Part shown: positions 41,050 through 50,153 of the stretch, in pieces | Layout: each line of letters starts with the position of its first letter | How positions within the stretch are numbered: position 1 is the first letter of the stretch | Origin: Prevotella sp. | GTDB lineage: Bacteria; Bacteroidota; Bacteroidia; Bacteroidales; Bacteroidaceae | Assembly (NCBI GenBank): GCA_017619755.1 | Contig: JAFZRU010000007.1 | Coordinates: forward strand, 62,001 to 126,000 | Direction: 5' to 3' | Length of the DNA stretch: 64,000 bases | Made by a program: the position numbers and the translations under genes | Notes under the pieces: model-generated | Told to the model about the DNA's origin: nothing | Seen by the model: the letters and a program-made list of their open reading frames with translations, nothing else | Database searches by the model: none

Positions 41050-43044
41050 TCAGCCCTTCTTGAGAACCACCATCTCATTGTTTTTCTCCACTATGGAGTC
41101 ATAGATTTGACGGAGGACGTCGTACTCATCTGTCAAGAACAGGGTCTTGTTGACCACGAAACGGCATTGAACAACCAACGCTTCTCCTTGTAAGACATAA
41201 TTTATACGTACGCTGAGCATCTTGTCATCTGTGACGAGATTGAGAGGCTTGGGCATCTCCTCCACGACGTAGCCCTCGGGCAAATGCAATGTCGTGACCA
41301 TGGTGATCGAATGTTTGTAGGGATATTCCACAGGAAGGACGCGGGTGACAGCCTTGAATGGCGACTCTTTCATCAAGGGGATGACAAAAGGATTCAGATA
41401 GATATGGGAGCCGTCGGCTTCAACCTTCTTGGAAAAAGAGAATCGTTCCGTGGCCACGGGCTGGAATGTTTCGCGGTCTTCAATGACATATTCGGAGATG
41501 GTGATGCCATCGCGCTCCGCCAACTTGTTGACATACGACAAGCTGTCGTCGGCCTCCCGGAACTCACTCTTCAACGATGCCGCGAGGTTGCCCCTCATCT
41601 GGGAGTTGCACGTGCCTTTGATGATGCCATCTGCTTCAAGGGTGCCTTCAACGATGACATTGGCCTTGGAGGGATCGAGGGACTGAAGGTTGAGCCACTT
41701 GCCCGTACCGTCGTCAGACAGAATGAGCCCACTCTCTGTGAGAAGCGACGACGGTAGTACGTCGATATATCCATCCTCTACGGAGGCATCGATGAAATGG
41801 ACGGTCTCTCCATCGACCACCCCTACTACAAAAGTATTGAGTTTGTTCAATGAAGGATGGGTGAGAGGCAGGCGACCCTTCGTACGGCGACTCATCACCA
41901 CTGGCCTGGCGTCGAGCCCAGCCTCACGATAGGCGCTAAGAAGGATGAAGTTGAGGTCGGCATTGCTGCCGGCACCGTCTTTGATGGTCTTTGACGCCGA
42001 CTCGGCGTACATTTTGTAATTGCCATCCCATTTCAGCCTGCTTTTCAAGGCCGTATAGACAGCAGCCATTTTCTTCACCACATCGGTCTCTTTCTCCACC
42101 CCGCTCGATGCCACGAGGTCCTTGATGGGGCTGGCGCGTTTGATACGCTTGCCAAAGTCTTCGTCGCCCATGAGACGGCGTCCGATTTCCTCCCATGAGG
42201 TGGTGAAGTTCTCGTAGAGTTCACCTGGCACCTCCAGGCCACGTATTTCAGCGGTCACTTTCTTGCAATAGTCGAGAGGGCAGAGCACATAGGAGTCGGC
42301 CTTCATCGCCGGGAGGTCGCGACCCACGAACTCGTATCTTGTGCCGTTGCATACGAGAGCTTGTCCGCCAGCACTGATGAAACGAATGCCTTCTTCCGAC
42401 ACTTTGTTCTCTGTTTCCACCAAGCCGGTCTCTTCGACGTTGAAGTTGAAATACTCGGGAATAAACAAGTTGTAGGATGTGTAGGCCACGGGGATATCAG
42501 ATTGGGCGACCCAAGTGTCAATATGGAAATAGTAGTCGCTCTCTTTCTTGTACTGGTATTCCACGACGGTGCCTTCTTTCACCTGGGGAATGGAGAATTT
42601 CAGGAGCATGTGGGCCTTGTCAACCCTTTCACGAGAAATGCTGTTGTTCTCCATCTTCGTCTTCACCATCTTGCCATTCTCCAAGTTATAGGCCCATGCC
42701 TTCAGGCCGGAGATGTCCTCGCGAAACGACTTGTCCTGCTCGTTGTAAATATAGGGTATTTCCACATCGGCATATTCCTTGCCTTCAGGCTTGAGTATCT
42801 TGATGCGTGTCTTCACTTCGGTATATACTTTGAACTTCCCGGTCAGGATGTCATACCATACACGTGTACTTTCATACAGAACGACGGCTGGGGCCGACTC
42901 ATCGGGTGCATAGGATGTCATGGCAAGTTCTTCATTGGTGGGACTGCCGAATTTGACATTGGAGGTTTGCCCCATGAGAACTGGAGAAAAGGCCATAACC
43001 AAAACAAGTAACATTATGTTACGCTTCAACATCTTTGTTTTCAT
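41050..43044 (-). CDS. DUF3857 exported protein with degenerate transglutaminase core
   Basis: The 664-residue paralogue of the downstream gene has a signal peptide (LLVLVMAFSPVLMGQ), a DUF3857 domain (ESTRVWYDILTGKFKVYTEV) and a transglutaminase-like fold. In the position of the GDCKA motif it reads GAGSNADLNFILLSAYREAG, so the catalytic Cys is absent and this member is probably a non-catalytic partner. The ATG at 43044 (MKTKMLKRNIM) is chosen because the longer frame begins upstream of the predicted promoter. It leads the two-gene operon. Confidence 0.88.
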   Translation of the reverse strand: MKTKMLKRNIMLLVLVMAFSPVLMGQTSNVKFGSPTNEELAMTSYAPDESAPAVVLYESTRVWYDILTGKFKVYTEVKTRIKILKPEGKEYADVEIPYIYNEQDKSFREDISGLKAWAYNLENGKMVKTKMENNSISRERVDKAHMLLKFSIPQVKEGTVVEYQYKKESDYYFHIDTWVAQSDIPVAYTSYNLFIPEYFNFNVEETGLVETENKVSEEGIRFISAGGQALVCNGTRYEFVGRDLPAMKADSYVLCPLDYCKKVTAEIRGLEVPGELYENFTTSWEEIGRRLMGDEDFGKRIKRASPIKDLVASSGVEKETDVVKKMAAVYTALKSRLKWDGNYKMYAESASKTIKDGAGSNADLNFILLSAYREAGLDARPVVMSRRTKGRLPLTHPSLNKLNTFVVGVVDGETVHFIDASVEDGYIDVLPSSLLTESGLILSDDGTGKWLNLQSLDPSKANVIVEGTLEADGIIKGTCNSQMRGNLAASLKSEFREADDSLSYVNKLAERDGITISEYVIEDRETFQPVATERFSFSKKVEADGSHIYLNPFVIPLMKESPFKAVTRVLPVEYPYKHSITMVTTLHLPEGYVVEEMPKPLNLVTDDKMLSVRINYVLQGEALVVQCRFVVNKTLFLTDEYDVLRQIYDSIVEKNNEMVVLKKG

Positions 43045-43086
43045 AAATATGCAAGTTAAATTGATGACAAATAATATTATTTGCGG

Positions 43087-43120
43087 CAAATTTAGATAAA
43101 AATTTTGATATTTGGACAAA
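43087..43120 (-). promoter_or_regulatory. Promoter of the DUF3857 gene pair
   Basis: TAAATTTG (43087-43094, minus) has TTTG at 43117-43120 with 22 bases between, slightly longer than usual. The predicted leader is about 36 bases. Confidence 0.5.
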
Positions 43121-43274
43121 AACAAAGTATTTTTTCCATCAAGAATGTTTTCATCATCAAAAAATACAGTGTTAAAAGTAATGTAGTCTTCTTGTGGAGT
43201 ATCGACTTACCCCAAAAGCCATGCTCCAAACATAAAAATCACAACCTTTGTGATGCCGTTCACATATTTTTTTG

Positions 43275-43282
43275 TACTTTTG
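43275..43282 (+). promoter_or_regulatory. -7 box of the GH127/146 gene
   Basis: TACTTTTG lies about 22 bases before the first plausible ATG (43304). The nearest TTTG upstream is 24 bases away, a poor spacing. Confidence 0.5.
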
Positions 43283-43327
43283 CAATCACACCTGCTCAAA
43301 AAGATGAATAACAATTATACCATCATT

Positions 43328-45709
43328 ATGAAAAGACTCGTTTTCCTCACCATGCTCATAGCTGTCACGTCGATGGCTGAAGCACAAGACAGACTGTATG
43401 CCGATGAGTTTCCACTCGGCGATGTGACACTATTGGACGGTCCGCTGAAGAAAGCCCGTGACCTCAACATCCAAACCCTGCTGCAATACGACTGCGACAG
43501 ATTGCTCGCCCCCTACCGCAAGGAGGCGGGTCTCACCCCCAAAGCCAAGGCCTACCCCAACTGGGACGGCCTCGACGGCCATGTGGGAGGACATTACCTC
43601 ACCGCCATGGCCATCAACGCCGCCACCGGCAGCAAGGAATGCCAAGAGCGAATGGAGTATATCATCAACCAACTACAGGAGTGTGCCGACGCCAACAACA
43701 AGAACCATCCCGACTGGGGGCGGGGCTTCGTGGGAGGAATGCCGGGCAGCGATCGCATCTGGCCCTTGTTCAAAAAGGGCGACTTCGGACCCTATTTCGG
43801 TTCCTGGGCACCCTTCTACAACCTCCACAAGATGTACGCCGGACTGCGCGACGCATGGGTCTATTGCGGCAACGAGCAGGCCAAAAAACTGTTTTTAGGC
43901 TTCTGCGACTGGGCCATCGACTTGACTTCCGGGCTGACCGACGAGCAGATGGAGCGGATGCTCGGCAATGAGCATGGAGGTATGAACGAGGTGCTTGCCG
44001 ACGCCTACGCCATCACCAAGGAGCGAAAATACCTCGAAGTGGCACGACGCTTCTCCCACCGTCGCCTCCTCACTCCCATGTCCCAAAGACAAGACTGCCT
44101 CGACAACATGCACGCCAACACCCAAGTGCCTAAAGTGGTGGGCTTCGAGCGCATCTCCGAACTCAGTGGCGACGAGACCTACCACAACGCCAGCGCTTTC
44201 TTCTGGGACATCGTCACGGGTGAGCGCTCACTCGCCTTCGGAGGTGACAGCCGCAGAGAGCATTTCCCCAGCAAGGAGGCCTGCACCGACTTCATCAACG
44301 ACATCGACGGTCCGGAAAGCTGCAACACCAACAACATGCTCAAGCTCACCGAGAACCTGCACCGCCGCAACCCCGAGGCACGCTTCGCCGACTATTACGA
44401 GTTGGCCACCTTCAACCACATCCTCTCCACCCAGCATCCCACCCACGGAGGGTATGTCTATTTCACCCCGGCACGTCCACGACATTACCGCAACTATTCC
44501 GCCCCCAACGAGGCCATGTGGTGCTGCGTGGGAACTGGCATGGAAAACCATGGAAAATATGGACAGTTCATCTATACGAAAAAACACAACAGTTTGTTTG
44601 TCAATCTCTTCGTGGCTTCCAAACTCAACTGGAAGGAGAAAGGCATCACTTTGAGGCAGGAAACACAATTCCCCTACAGCGAGAACAGCCGCATCATCAT
44701 TGAAAATGGGAAGGGAGCTTTCCAGTTGCTCGTGAGATACCCTGAATGGGTGAAACCCGGAGAGTTTGAGGTGAAGGTCAACGGCAAGGCCGTGGATATT
44801 GTCACCGGCCCGTCATCATACGTGGCTCTCGACAGGAAATGGAAGAAAGGCGACGTGGTAGATATCTCCTTCCCCATGCACAACAGCGTCAAATACCTGC
44901 CCAATGTGCCACAGTACATCGCCCTCATGCACGGCCCCATCATGCTGAGCATGAAGACCGGCACCGAGGACTTGGCGCATCTCATCGCAGATGACAGCAG
45001 GTTCGGACAGTATGCCAGTGGAAAGAAGCTACCCATCAACGAGGCGCCCATCCTTATCAAGGACGACATCGACGCCATTGCCAACGACCTGAAACCCGTG
45101 GCTGGCCGTCCGCTACACTTTACGCTCAACACCAAGATGGAGAATGGCATCCACAACGAGATACAACCTTTCTTCGAGATTCACGACTCACGATACATGA
45201 TGTACTGGCTCGCCCTCTCGGAGGCCAATTACAAGGAATATCTCGACGGCCTTGCCAAGGCGGAACAAGAGCGGCAGGCTTTGGAGGCCCGCACCGTGGA
45301 CAAGGTGCAGCCGGGTGAGCAGCAACCTGAAACCGACCATCAAATGGAGACAGACCAGTCACATACCGGCAACTCCAACGACGTGTTCTACCGCGATGCC
45401 AACAACGGGCACTATTTCAGCTATCTCATGCAGACAGGCGGGAAAAGCAACCTCAGCCTCAGACTGAAATACTGGGGCGTGGGAGAATGGAAAACCCATG
45501 AGTTCGACATCTTTGTTGATGACCAACTCATCATGTCAGTCAACAACACGGGGAAATACCGCATCTCGGAATTCAAATACGAAACCTACCCCATCCCCGA
45601 AGAACTTCTCAAAGGCAAGACCCAGGTAAGGGTGAAATTCGTGGCCAAACCCAGAAAGCAAATCGGAGAAATCTATGAGGTGAGACTCGTGGAAAACGAC
45701 AAATTCTGA
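43328..45709 (+). CDS. GH127/GH146-type beta-L-arabinofuranosidase
   Basis: The 793-residue exported enzyme has a signal peptide (MKRLVFLTMLIAVTSMAEAQ). ATG 43304, eight codons upstream, is an alternative start. Residues about 20-560 form the (alpha/alpha)6 catalytic barrel (DUF1680). The zinc-site residues of the family are visible as Glu330 and Cys332 in GPESCNTNNM and Cys399-Cys400 in MWCCVGTGMENHG, corresponding by pattern to the Glu/Cys/Cys/Cys site of HypBA1. A C-terminal beta domain (about 680-793) is separated by a Glu/Gln-rich linker, favouring GH146-like architecture. It removes terminal L-arabinofuranose from plant glycans and complements the xylan enzymes here. Confidence 0.9.
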   Translation: MKRLVFLTMLIAVTSMAEAQDRLYADEFPLGDVTLLDGPLKKARDLNIQTLLQYDCDRLLAPYRKEAGLTPKAKAYPNWDGLDGHVGGHYLTAMAINAATGSKECQERMEYIINQLQECADANNKNHPDWGRGFVGGMPGSDRIWPLFKKGDFGPYFGSWAPFYNLHKMYAGLRDAWVYCGNEQAKKLFLGFCDWAIDLTSGLTDEQMERMLGNEHGGMNEVLADAYAITKERKYLEVARRFSHRRLLTPMSQRQDCLDNMHANTQVPKVVGFERISELSGDETYHNASAFFWDIVTGERSLAFGGDSRREHFPSKEACTDFINDIDGPESCNTNNMLKLTENLHRRNPEARFADYYELATFNHILSTQHPTHGGYVYFTPARPRHYRNYSAPNEAMWCCVGTGMENHGKYGQFIYTKKHNSLFVNLFVASKLNWKEKGITLRQETQFPYSENSRIIIENGKGAFQLLVRYPEWVKPGEFEVKVNGKAVDIVTGPSSYVALDRKWKKGDVVDISFPMHNSVKYLPNVPQYIALMHGPIMLSMKTGTEDLAHLIADDSRFGQYASGKKLPINEAPILIKDDIDAIANDLKPVAGRPLHFTLNTKMENGIHNEIQPFFEIHDSRYMMYWLALSEANYKEYLDGLAKAEQERQALEARTVDKVQPGEQQPETDHQMETDQSHTGNSNDVFYRDANNGHYFSYLMQTGGKSNLSLRLKYWGVGEWKTHEFDIFVDDQLIMSVNNTGKYRISEFKYETYPIPEELLKGKTQVRVKFVAKPRKQIGEIYEVRLVENDKF

Positions 45710-45710
45710 T

Positions 45711-46250
45711 TTATTCACCGGCCTCTTTACCCCGAGGCCGGTTGCTGCTTTTCGCTTTCCTTGCAAAGTCAAACAGCGACTGGGGCAAGTGACAATAACC
45801 CGTGGGATTCTTGTCGAGATAGTCTTGGTGATACTCGTCTGCGGCATAGAAATTTTCCAACGGAAGTTTTTCAACGACCAACGGCTGTTGGTAGTTCTTC
45901 TGCTCTTCCTGATAGACCTTTTCAATAATGGGAAGGTCTTCGGGGTCTGCATAATAGATGCCGGTGCGATACCGTGTGCCTTCGTCATGCCCCTGTTTGT
46001 TCAGACTTGTTGGGTCAATGGCTTTGAAGAACATCCTCAACAAGAATTCAAGGCTCACCACATCGGGGTCGAACCTTACATGCACCGTCTCTGCAAAACC
46101 AGTCTGGTCGGTATAAACTTCCTGATAGGTGGGGTTCGCCGTATGTCCGTTGGCGAACCCCACTTCCGTTTCCACCACCCCCGCAATCAGTTTGAAGTAA
46201 TGCTCCGTTCCCCAGAAGCATCCTCCTGCAAGATAGATGTCTTTTGTCAT
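45711..46250 (-). CDS. msrA: Peptide-methionine (S)-S-oxide reductase
   Basis: The 179-residue protein repairs oxidised methionine. The catalytic Cys11 lies in YLAGGCFWGTEHYF, followed by VGFANGHTANPTYQEV and GTRYRTGIYY, all diagnostic of MsrA. No MsrB domain is fused. The stop is 2 bases from the convergent GH127 gene, and its start is 2 bases after the flavoprotein gene, suggesting a two-gene redox unit. Confidence 0.97.
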   Translation of the reverse strand: MTKDIYLAGGCFWGTEHYFKLIAGVVETEVGFANGHTANPTYQEVYTDQTGFAETVHVRFDPDVVSLEFLLRMFFKAIDPTSLNKQGHDEGTRYRTGIYYADPEDLPIIEKVYQEEQKNYQQPLVVEKLPLENFYAADEYHQDYLDKNPTGYCHLPQSLFDFARKAKSSNRPRGKEAGE

Positions 46251-46252
46251 GT

Positions 46253-47014
46253 TTATCTGATGAAATTCATCGGTTGCTGTTGCTCACGTTGCGGGTAGTC
46301 GGGATTTCCACCGGCATGGATTTTCTTCAGGAGCCAGGCCATGTTGTTGGCCATCGTCCTCATGGTCTGCAAACCTTCCTTGTCGAGCGAGGCCTCCCCT
46401 TCAGACATACCATAAACAATATTCCAATATTGTGAACTGACGACTGGCATATTCATCATTTGGAAAGGCATGTTCAGTGTCTGAAAAGCGGCCGTGGCAC
46501 CTCCTCTGCGGCAAACACAGACAGCCGCCGCCGGTTTGTTGCGCACTTTGTCGCCAGCAGAATAGAATATGCGTTGCACAAGGGAGAGAACGCTACCGTT
46601 GGGCTGCCCGTAATAGACGGGAGAGCCTACGACAAGCGCGTCAGCACCGGCCATCTTCTCAATGAGGCTGTTGCAGATGTCATCTTGGAACACGCATTTC
46701 CCCAACTGTCTTGCATGGCATTGGTTGCAAGCGATGCAACCTCGAATGGCTCTAACGCCAATATGGGCGATTTCCGCTTCAATGCCTTGCTGCTCCAAGG
46801 TCTTGGCCGCTTCCGAGAGCGCAACAAAAGTGTTGCCCTTCGCATGCGGACTTCCATTAATCAGTAAAACTTTCATTTTTCTATCTTGTTTGGTATTGTT
46901 CATTTCAGGCATGCTGTCCATACTCATGGCCGCCATTTTGTCGAATGGTGCAGCAGCCAACAAACCGCCGACAGCCGCCAAAGATGATTGCTTGATAAAG
47001 TCTCTTCTATCCAT
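46253..47014 (-). CDS. Flavodoxin/NADPH-dependent FMN reductase family protein with Tat-like signal
   Basis: The 253-residue protein opens MDRRDFIKQSSLAAVGGL, a twin-arginine-type export signal. The flavodoxin-like fold begins near residue 47 with KVLLINGSPHAKGNT (phosphate loop) and continues GCIACNQCHARQLGKCVFQDD, ALVVGSPVYYGQPNGSV and CVCRRGGATAAF. Several cysteines near residues 92-106 could bind a cluster or act in redox. An in-frame ATG just before KVLL would give a cytosolic form. It probably works with the adjacent msrA in oxidative-stress repair. A -7 box TATCTTTG lies at 47065-47072 on the minus strand. Confidence 0.88.
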   Translation of the reverse strand: MDRRDFIKQSSLAAVGGLLAAAPFDKMAAMSMDSMPEMNNTKQDRKMKVLLINGSPHAKGNTFVALSEAAKTLEQQGIEAEIAHIGVRAIRGCIACNQCHARQLGKCVFQDDICNSLIEKMAGADALVVGSPVYYGQPNGSVLSLVQRIFYSAGDKVRNKPAAAVCVCRRGGATAAFQTLNMPFQMMNMPVVSSQYWNIVYGMSEGEASLDKEGLQTMRTMANNMAWLLKKIHAGGNPDYPQREQQQPMNFIR

Positions 47015-47159
47015 ACTTGGTTTTTTTTTTCATTCATACATATTGATTATTCGCATCACAGCGGCAAAGATACGAAAAAAATGGAAAATAAAGAATGAAA
47101 GGTGAAAAAAAGAAAACACACCAAATCACATACACCCTTTAAGAATTTGTTGGAATCTT

Positions 47160-47190
47160 TTTGGTGTTTACAGAAAAAATCGTATCTTTG
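47160..47190 (+). promoter_or_regulatory. Promoter of the exported protein gene at 47239
   Basis: TTTG (47160-47163) and TATCTTTG (47183-47190) are 19 bases apart. The predicted leader is about 42 bases. Confidence 0.65.
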
Positions 47191-47238
47191 TAGCCAGAGA
47201 AAAATTCATAACCCTATTAACCACAATATTCCAAAACA

Positions 47239-48072
47239 ATGAAGACAAGATACCTTATTACCATATTGGCATGCTTTCTTGCATGCGCTGTCTCTGCACA
47301 GACAGAGTCAACGGTGAACAAGAACGACGTTTACGTCGAATACCCCTTCCTTGTGAAAGGCGAGAACAACAAAGAGCAGACCACCTTTGCCGCCATGCGC
47401 CCGCAGCTCATCAAGAAGCTGAATGACAATCCGAAGGTGCAGTCTGTAGAGGACAAGAATTGCGCCAACAAGTTGCTTACCGTCATCCAGAACTACAAAA
47501 AATACACCTATAGAGACTCTACCAGTGGCAAGTTTTACTACAAGGTGGAGTTCCATTACACCTTGGCCATCAAGAACACGGAAAAGGGCGAAGTGCTGTC
47601 ACAGTCGATGTCGAAGAAAGGCACGGCACAGTCGGAAAAGAGCTATGCCGAGGCTTTCTCCAACGCTTGCAACACCCTCCCCTACCAAAGCGACATCAAC
47701 GAAGTGGTGGAGGAATCCTTCTCCTTGGTCGGAGTCATCACCAAGATTGAGCCTGATGCCAAAAAGCCCAATCGCGCCGGATTGGTTTACATCGACCTTG
47801 GCACCAACCACGGTGTGCGCAAGAACCAGTGGTTTGACGTTTTCATCGTCAACAACGGCAATGTGAGCGACCGCATCGCCACCCTCCACTTGGACAAGGC
47901 AGAAGCCACCTACTCCATTTGCAAGCCTAAAAAAGACAAAGAGGAACTCCTATCCCTGTGGAACCGCAACAACGGAGCAAAATTCGCCGTGGTCTCCAGA
48001 ATGGAGAGCAATATCTTCAAGAAGCTTGAAAAAGCCCTGGATTTTGTCACCAACATCATCGACGCCTACTGA
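47239..48072 (+). CDS. Exported protein of unknown function with FlgT-like C-terminal module
   Basis: The 277-residue protein has a signal peptide (MKTRYLITILACFLACAVSA). I do not recognise the family with certainty. The middle (KVEFHYTLAIKNTEKGEVLS, then ETTF-like repeated threonine/serine strands) resembles outer-membrane assembly lipoproteins of the CsgG/LPP20 type. The segment RAGLVYIDLGTNHGVRKNQWFDVF resembles the FlgT C-terminal module (G-x-x-x-G-V-x-x-x-x-x-F-x-V). It has its own promoter and no operon partner. Confidence 0.85.
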   Translation: MKTRYLITILACFLACAVSAQTESTVNKNDVYVEYPFLVKGENNKEQTTFAAMRPQLIKKLNDNPKVQSVEDKNCANKLLTVIQNYKKYTYRDSTSGKFYYKVEFHYTLAIKNTEKGEVLSQSMSKKGTAQSEKSYAEAFSNACNTLPYQSDINEVVEESFSLVGVITKIEPDAKKPNRAGLVYIDLGTNHGVRKNQWFDVFIVNNGNVSDRIATLHLDKAEATYSICKPKKDKEELLSLWNRNNGAKFAVVSRMESNIFKKLEKALDFVTNIIDAY

Positions 48073-48474
48073 CACCCCTTTGTCCATCTGCCACTCATAC
48101 CGATAAGGGTGCGAGAAAACACAATAGGACATCAGAATACTGCGGGTAACAACTCAGTAGTTAGAGACAATGGAGTGTGTCTTTGCGCAAAAGATGAAAA
48201 TATGGAAAAACCGCTTCTATAAATTTTCATATCCCTTTACAAAAGCCCTTTGCGATAACGAAATATATGACATCTTCGGAGCCTGTGAGTGTTATGGCGC
48301 TTTCATTGCCTGAGCCTGCATCGCATACGAGGTTTCATCCCAATTTCTAACGGGGTTGATAGTCATATTCTTTGCATTGCAGAAGTCTGAATAGAACATC
48401 AGCAAAACTGATGTGAACAGTGGCTTACCCACTACTGTCCCAAGCGGTTTTGCCGCTTGAATTGCATATTTTTT
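48073..48474. other. Gap with two perfect hairpins beside the RAYT-like gene
   Basis: No gene is seen. ACATCAG/CTGATGT (48398-48416) and CAAGCGG/CCGCTTG (48441-48459) are small perfect hairpins just beyond the 3' end of the RAYT-like gene. They may be its terminators or transposon-end-like structures. Confidence 0.5.
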
Positions 48475-49542
48475 CTACCCATCGCCAACTATCCTCTCAA
48501 CCATCGAATTTAAGTAGAGGCTTTGCGTCCTCGTTATCACCCTTTTCTCATAATGGAAATTCCAAGGGCTTATCTGTAATAGCACCCCCTTTGCACAAGC
48601 ATCAAATGCCTCACCAGATGGCTTGTACAGCTTCGGGAAGCCATTCTCCCGAAGCAGGATGATTTTGTAGCCTCGGCTCATAGCTTCTCGCAAGATCTCT
48701 TTTTCCTTTGGCGAGATAGCAGCACTAACAAGCACGCCTCCGCGTTCGCCACATTCCAGCCATTCTACTCTCAGTTGGTCGATTTCATCATCAGTATAGC
48801 GTCTATGCACGATGACAGCCACTTTGTCAGGAATGTTTATCAAAAATCTATTACCTACTACCTTACATCGCTCACCTGCCACCTCGAAATCTGTCAGTAC
48901 AGTAAAAAAAGCAGGATACTGACGTTTCATCATCAATCGGCGAGGATTGTCATCAAGATAGCGCTTCCAGTTATCCAATTGACCTTCGTGCATAAGGATC
49001 TTGTCACAGTAGCCTTCTTCAAACAAACCATGTCTTGGTGTTTCATTCATGTTGAACAACTTCCAAAAGACATTATTGCATCCCGATTTGAATCCAGCCA
49101 CAACTTTCCCAAGATGTTTGCCTTCTCCCATATCCTCTTTGATTCTTACAATCATATTTAAGTGGTCAGGCATAATACATAGTTTCCACACCTCAACCTG
49201 TGGGTAATAGCGATTAATCTTTTTCTGTTCTTCCAGAACAATTGCGCTTCCGAGAACAGAGTAGGACACATAAGGAGCCACCTCACCCTCCAAGCATCCC
49301 TTCAACGTACCCAATAACGCCATTCGTTCTCTCACCACAAGGGTCAGCATGTACGTTCCCTTGCGGCTATAATCGTGCCATGAAGTACGTCTCTTCATAG
49401 AGTGCTGTATATCATGCACCTCCATTCCTGCAGCTATGGCTTCCTCACGTGTCATAACTCTTTGTCTATACCGAATTATAATGCCATCTTCAAGTTCTTC
49501 AATGTCAATATTTTTCTTGCCTACAATTTCCTTCATGGGCAT
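48475..49542 (-). CDS. RAYT/IS200-like Y1 transposase-family protein with extra C-terminal domain
   Basis: The 355-residue protein has a Y1-transposase-like region at about 60-215. The usual His-x-His metal motif is altered: MPDHLNMIVRI gives His127-Leu-Asn129. The tyrosine motif FEEGYCDKIL (Tyr178) is retained. Residues about 230-355 form an extra domain with GGVLVSAAISPKEKEIL and KIILLRENGF, suggestive of a Rossmann/DprA-like fold. The coding-looking frame continues upstream to a stop at 49630 without an ATG, so the true start may be non-ATG or damaged. It is AT-richer than neighbours and lies among hairpins, suggesting an acquired element. Catalytic competence is doubtful. Confidence 0.8.
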   Translation of the reverse strand: MPMKEIVGKKNIDIEELEDGIIIRYRQRVMTREEAIAAGMEVHDIQHSMKRRTSWHDYSRKGTYMLTLVVRERMALLGTLKGCLEGEVAPYVSYSVLGSAIVLEEQKKINRYYPQVEVWKLCIMPDHLNMIVRIKEDMGEGKHLGKVVAGFKSGCNNVFWKLFNMNETPRHGLFEEGYCDKILMHEGQLDNWKRYLDDNPRRLMMKRQYPAFFTVLTDFEVAGERCKVVGNRFLINIPDKVAVIVHRRYTDDEIDQLRVEWLECGERGGVLVSAAISPKEKEILREAMSRGYKIILLRENGFPKLYKPSGEAFDACAKGVLLQISPWNFHYEKRVITRTQSLYLNSMVERIVGDG

Positions 49543-49629
49543 TTTCTTCCAGATTTCTTTTGCTTTCTCTGCCGAATCAGCTTGAATTTCAGCAGTTGAC
49601 CTATAAAAGAACTCTGTTGTAACATAGTA

Positions 49630-49736
49630 TTAACCCATTAGTATCCAATAAGTAGTGTTTACTGATTGGTCTGCCAACCACTTACGCTCTTCTCGTTTTC
49701 GGCGAGCACTACTTTTGAGCGATTTATCTTAGACAT
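49630..49736 (-). pseudogene. Remnant of a small XRE-type HTH regulator
   Basis: A frame starting at 49736 reads MSKINRSKVVLAENEKS and then stops at 49659. In another frame the expected continuation KWLADQSVNTTYW appears and ends at 49630, the same frame and stop that limit the downstream RAYT-like gene. Together they resemble the start of short Bacteroidales HTH regulators (KVVLAEQxKxxKWLAEQLG), broken by a frameshift and truncated. A -7 box TAACTTTG sits at 49764-49771. Confidence 0.5.
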
Positions 49737-49936
49737 TGTTCTTGAATATATATAATTTAGACGCAAAGTTATATAATTTTATCGGACTATGTATGGAATC
49801 AAGAAGAAAACAGTTATTCTTTCACGATTTTTTTACTTTTGACATCTAAGGTTACCACAATTGTCACAGGTTAAAGTATTCTATGTGGTCGAGTTTAATT
49901 AGGCCAAGAACCAGCATACGATGCAGAGATAAAGTC

Positions 49937-50024
49937 GGGACAGACTTTATGTCGTCGTAACGCCAAGAGGCCGTGTGTCAACATTCGCCCTGACGGGCGA
50001 GCGGATGGACATAAAGTCCACCCC
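49937..50024. repeat. REP-like nested inverted repeat
   Basis: GACTTTATGTC (49943-49953) and GACATAAAGTC (50008-50018) are perfect 11-base inverted arms, with flanking GGGAC/CCACCCC extending the symmetry. Inside, TCGCCC (49985-49990) pairs with GGGCGA (49995-50000). It has no coding content and lies 400 bases from the RAYT-like gene, the family known to mobilise REP sequences. Confidence 0.65.
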
Positions 50025-50109
50025 TACAGCAACTCCGTATTCTTGATGTATATTCATCACCCAACTGCTCTCACCAGTCATTTGAAGACAGTGTTTTTCG
50101 ACATTGATT

Positions 50110-50140
50110 TTTGCCAGTACGATTTTTTTGCTTACCTTTG
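50110..50140 (+). promoter_or_regulatory. Promoter of azlCD
   Basis: TTTG (50110-50113) and TACCTTTG (50133-50140) are 19 bases apart. The predicted start near 50147 leaves only about 7 bases before the ATG at 50154, so the mRNA may be almost leaderless. Confidence 0.7.
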
Positions 50141-50153
50141 CGACCGTTTTGAA

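Noticed and set aside
48475-49542. A complete IS200/IS605 insertion sequence
   Set aside because: No paired ends or TnpB gene are evident, and the HUH motif is altered; the flanking hairpins are small and different from each other.
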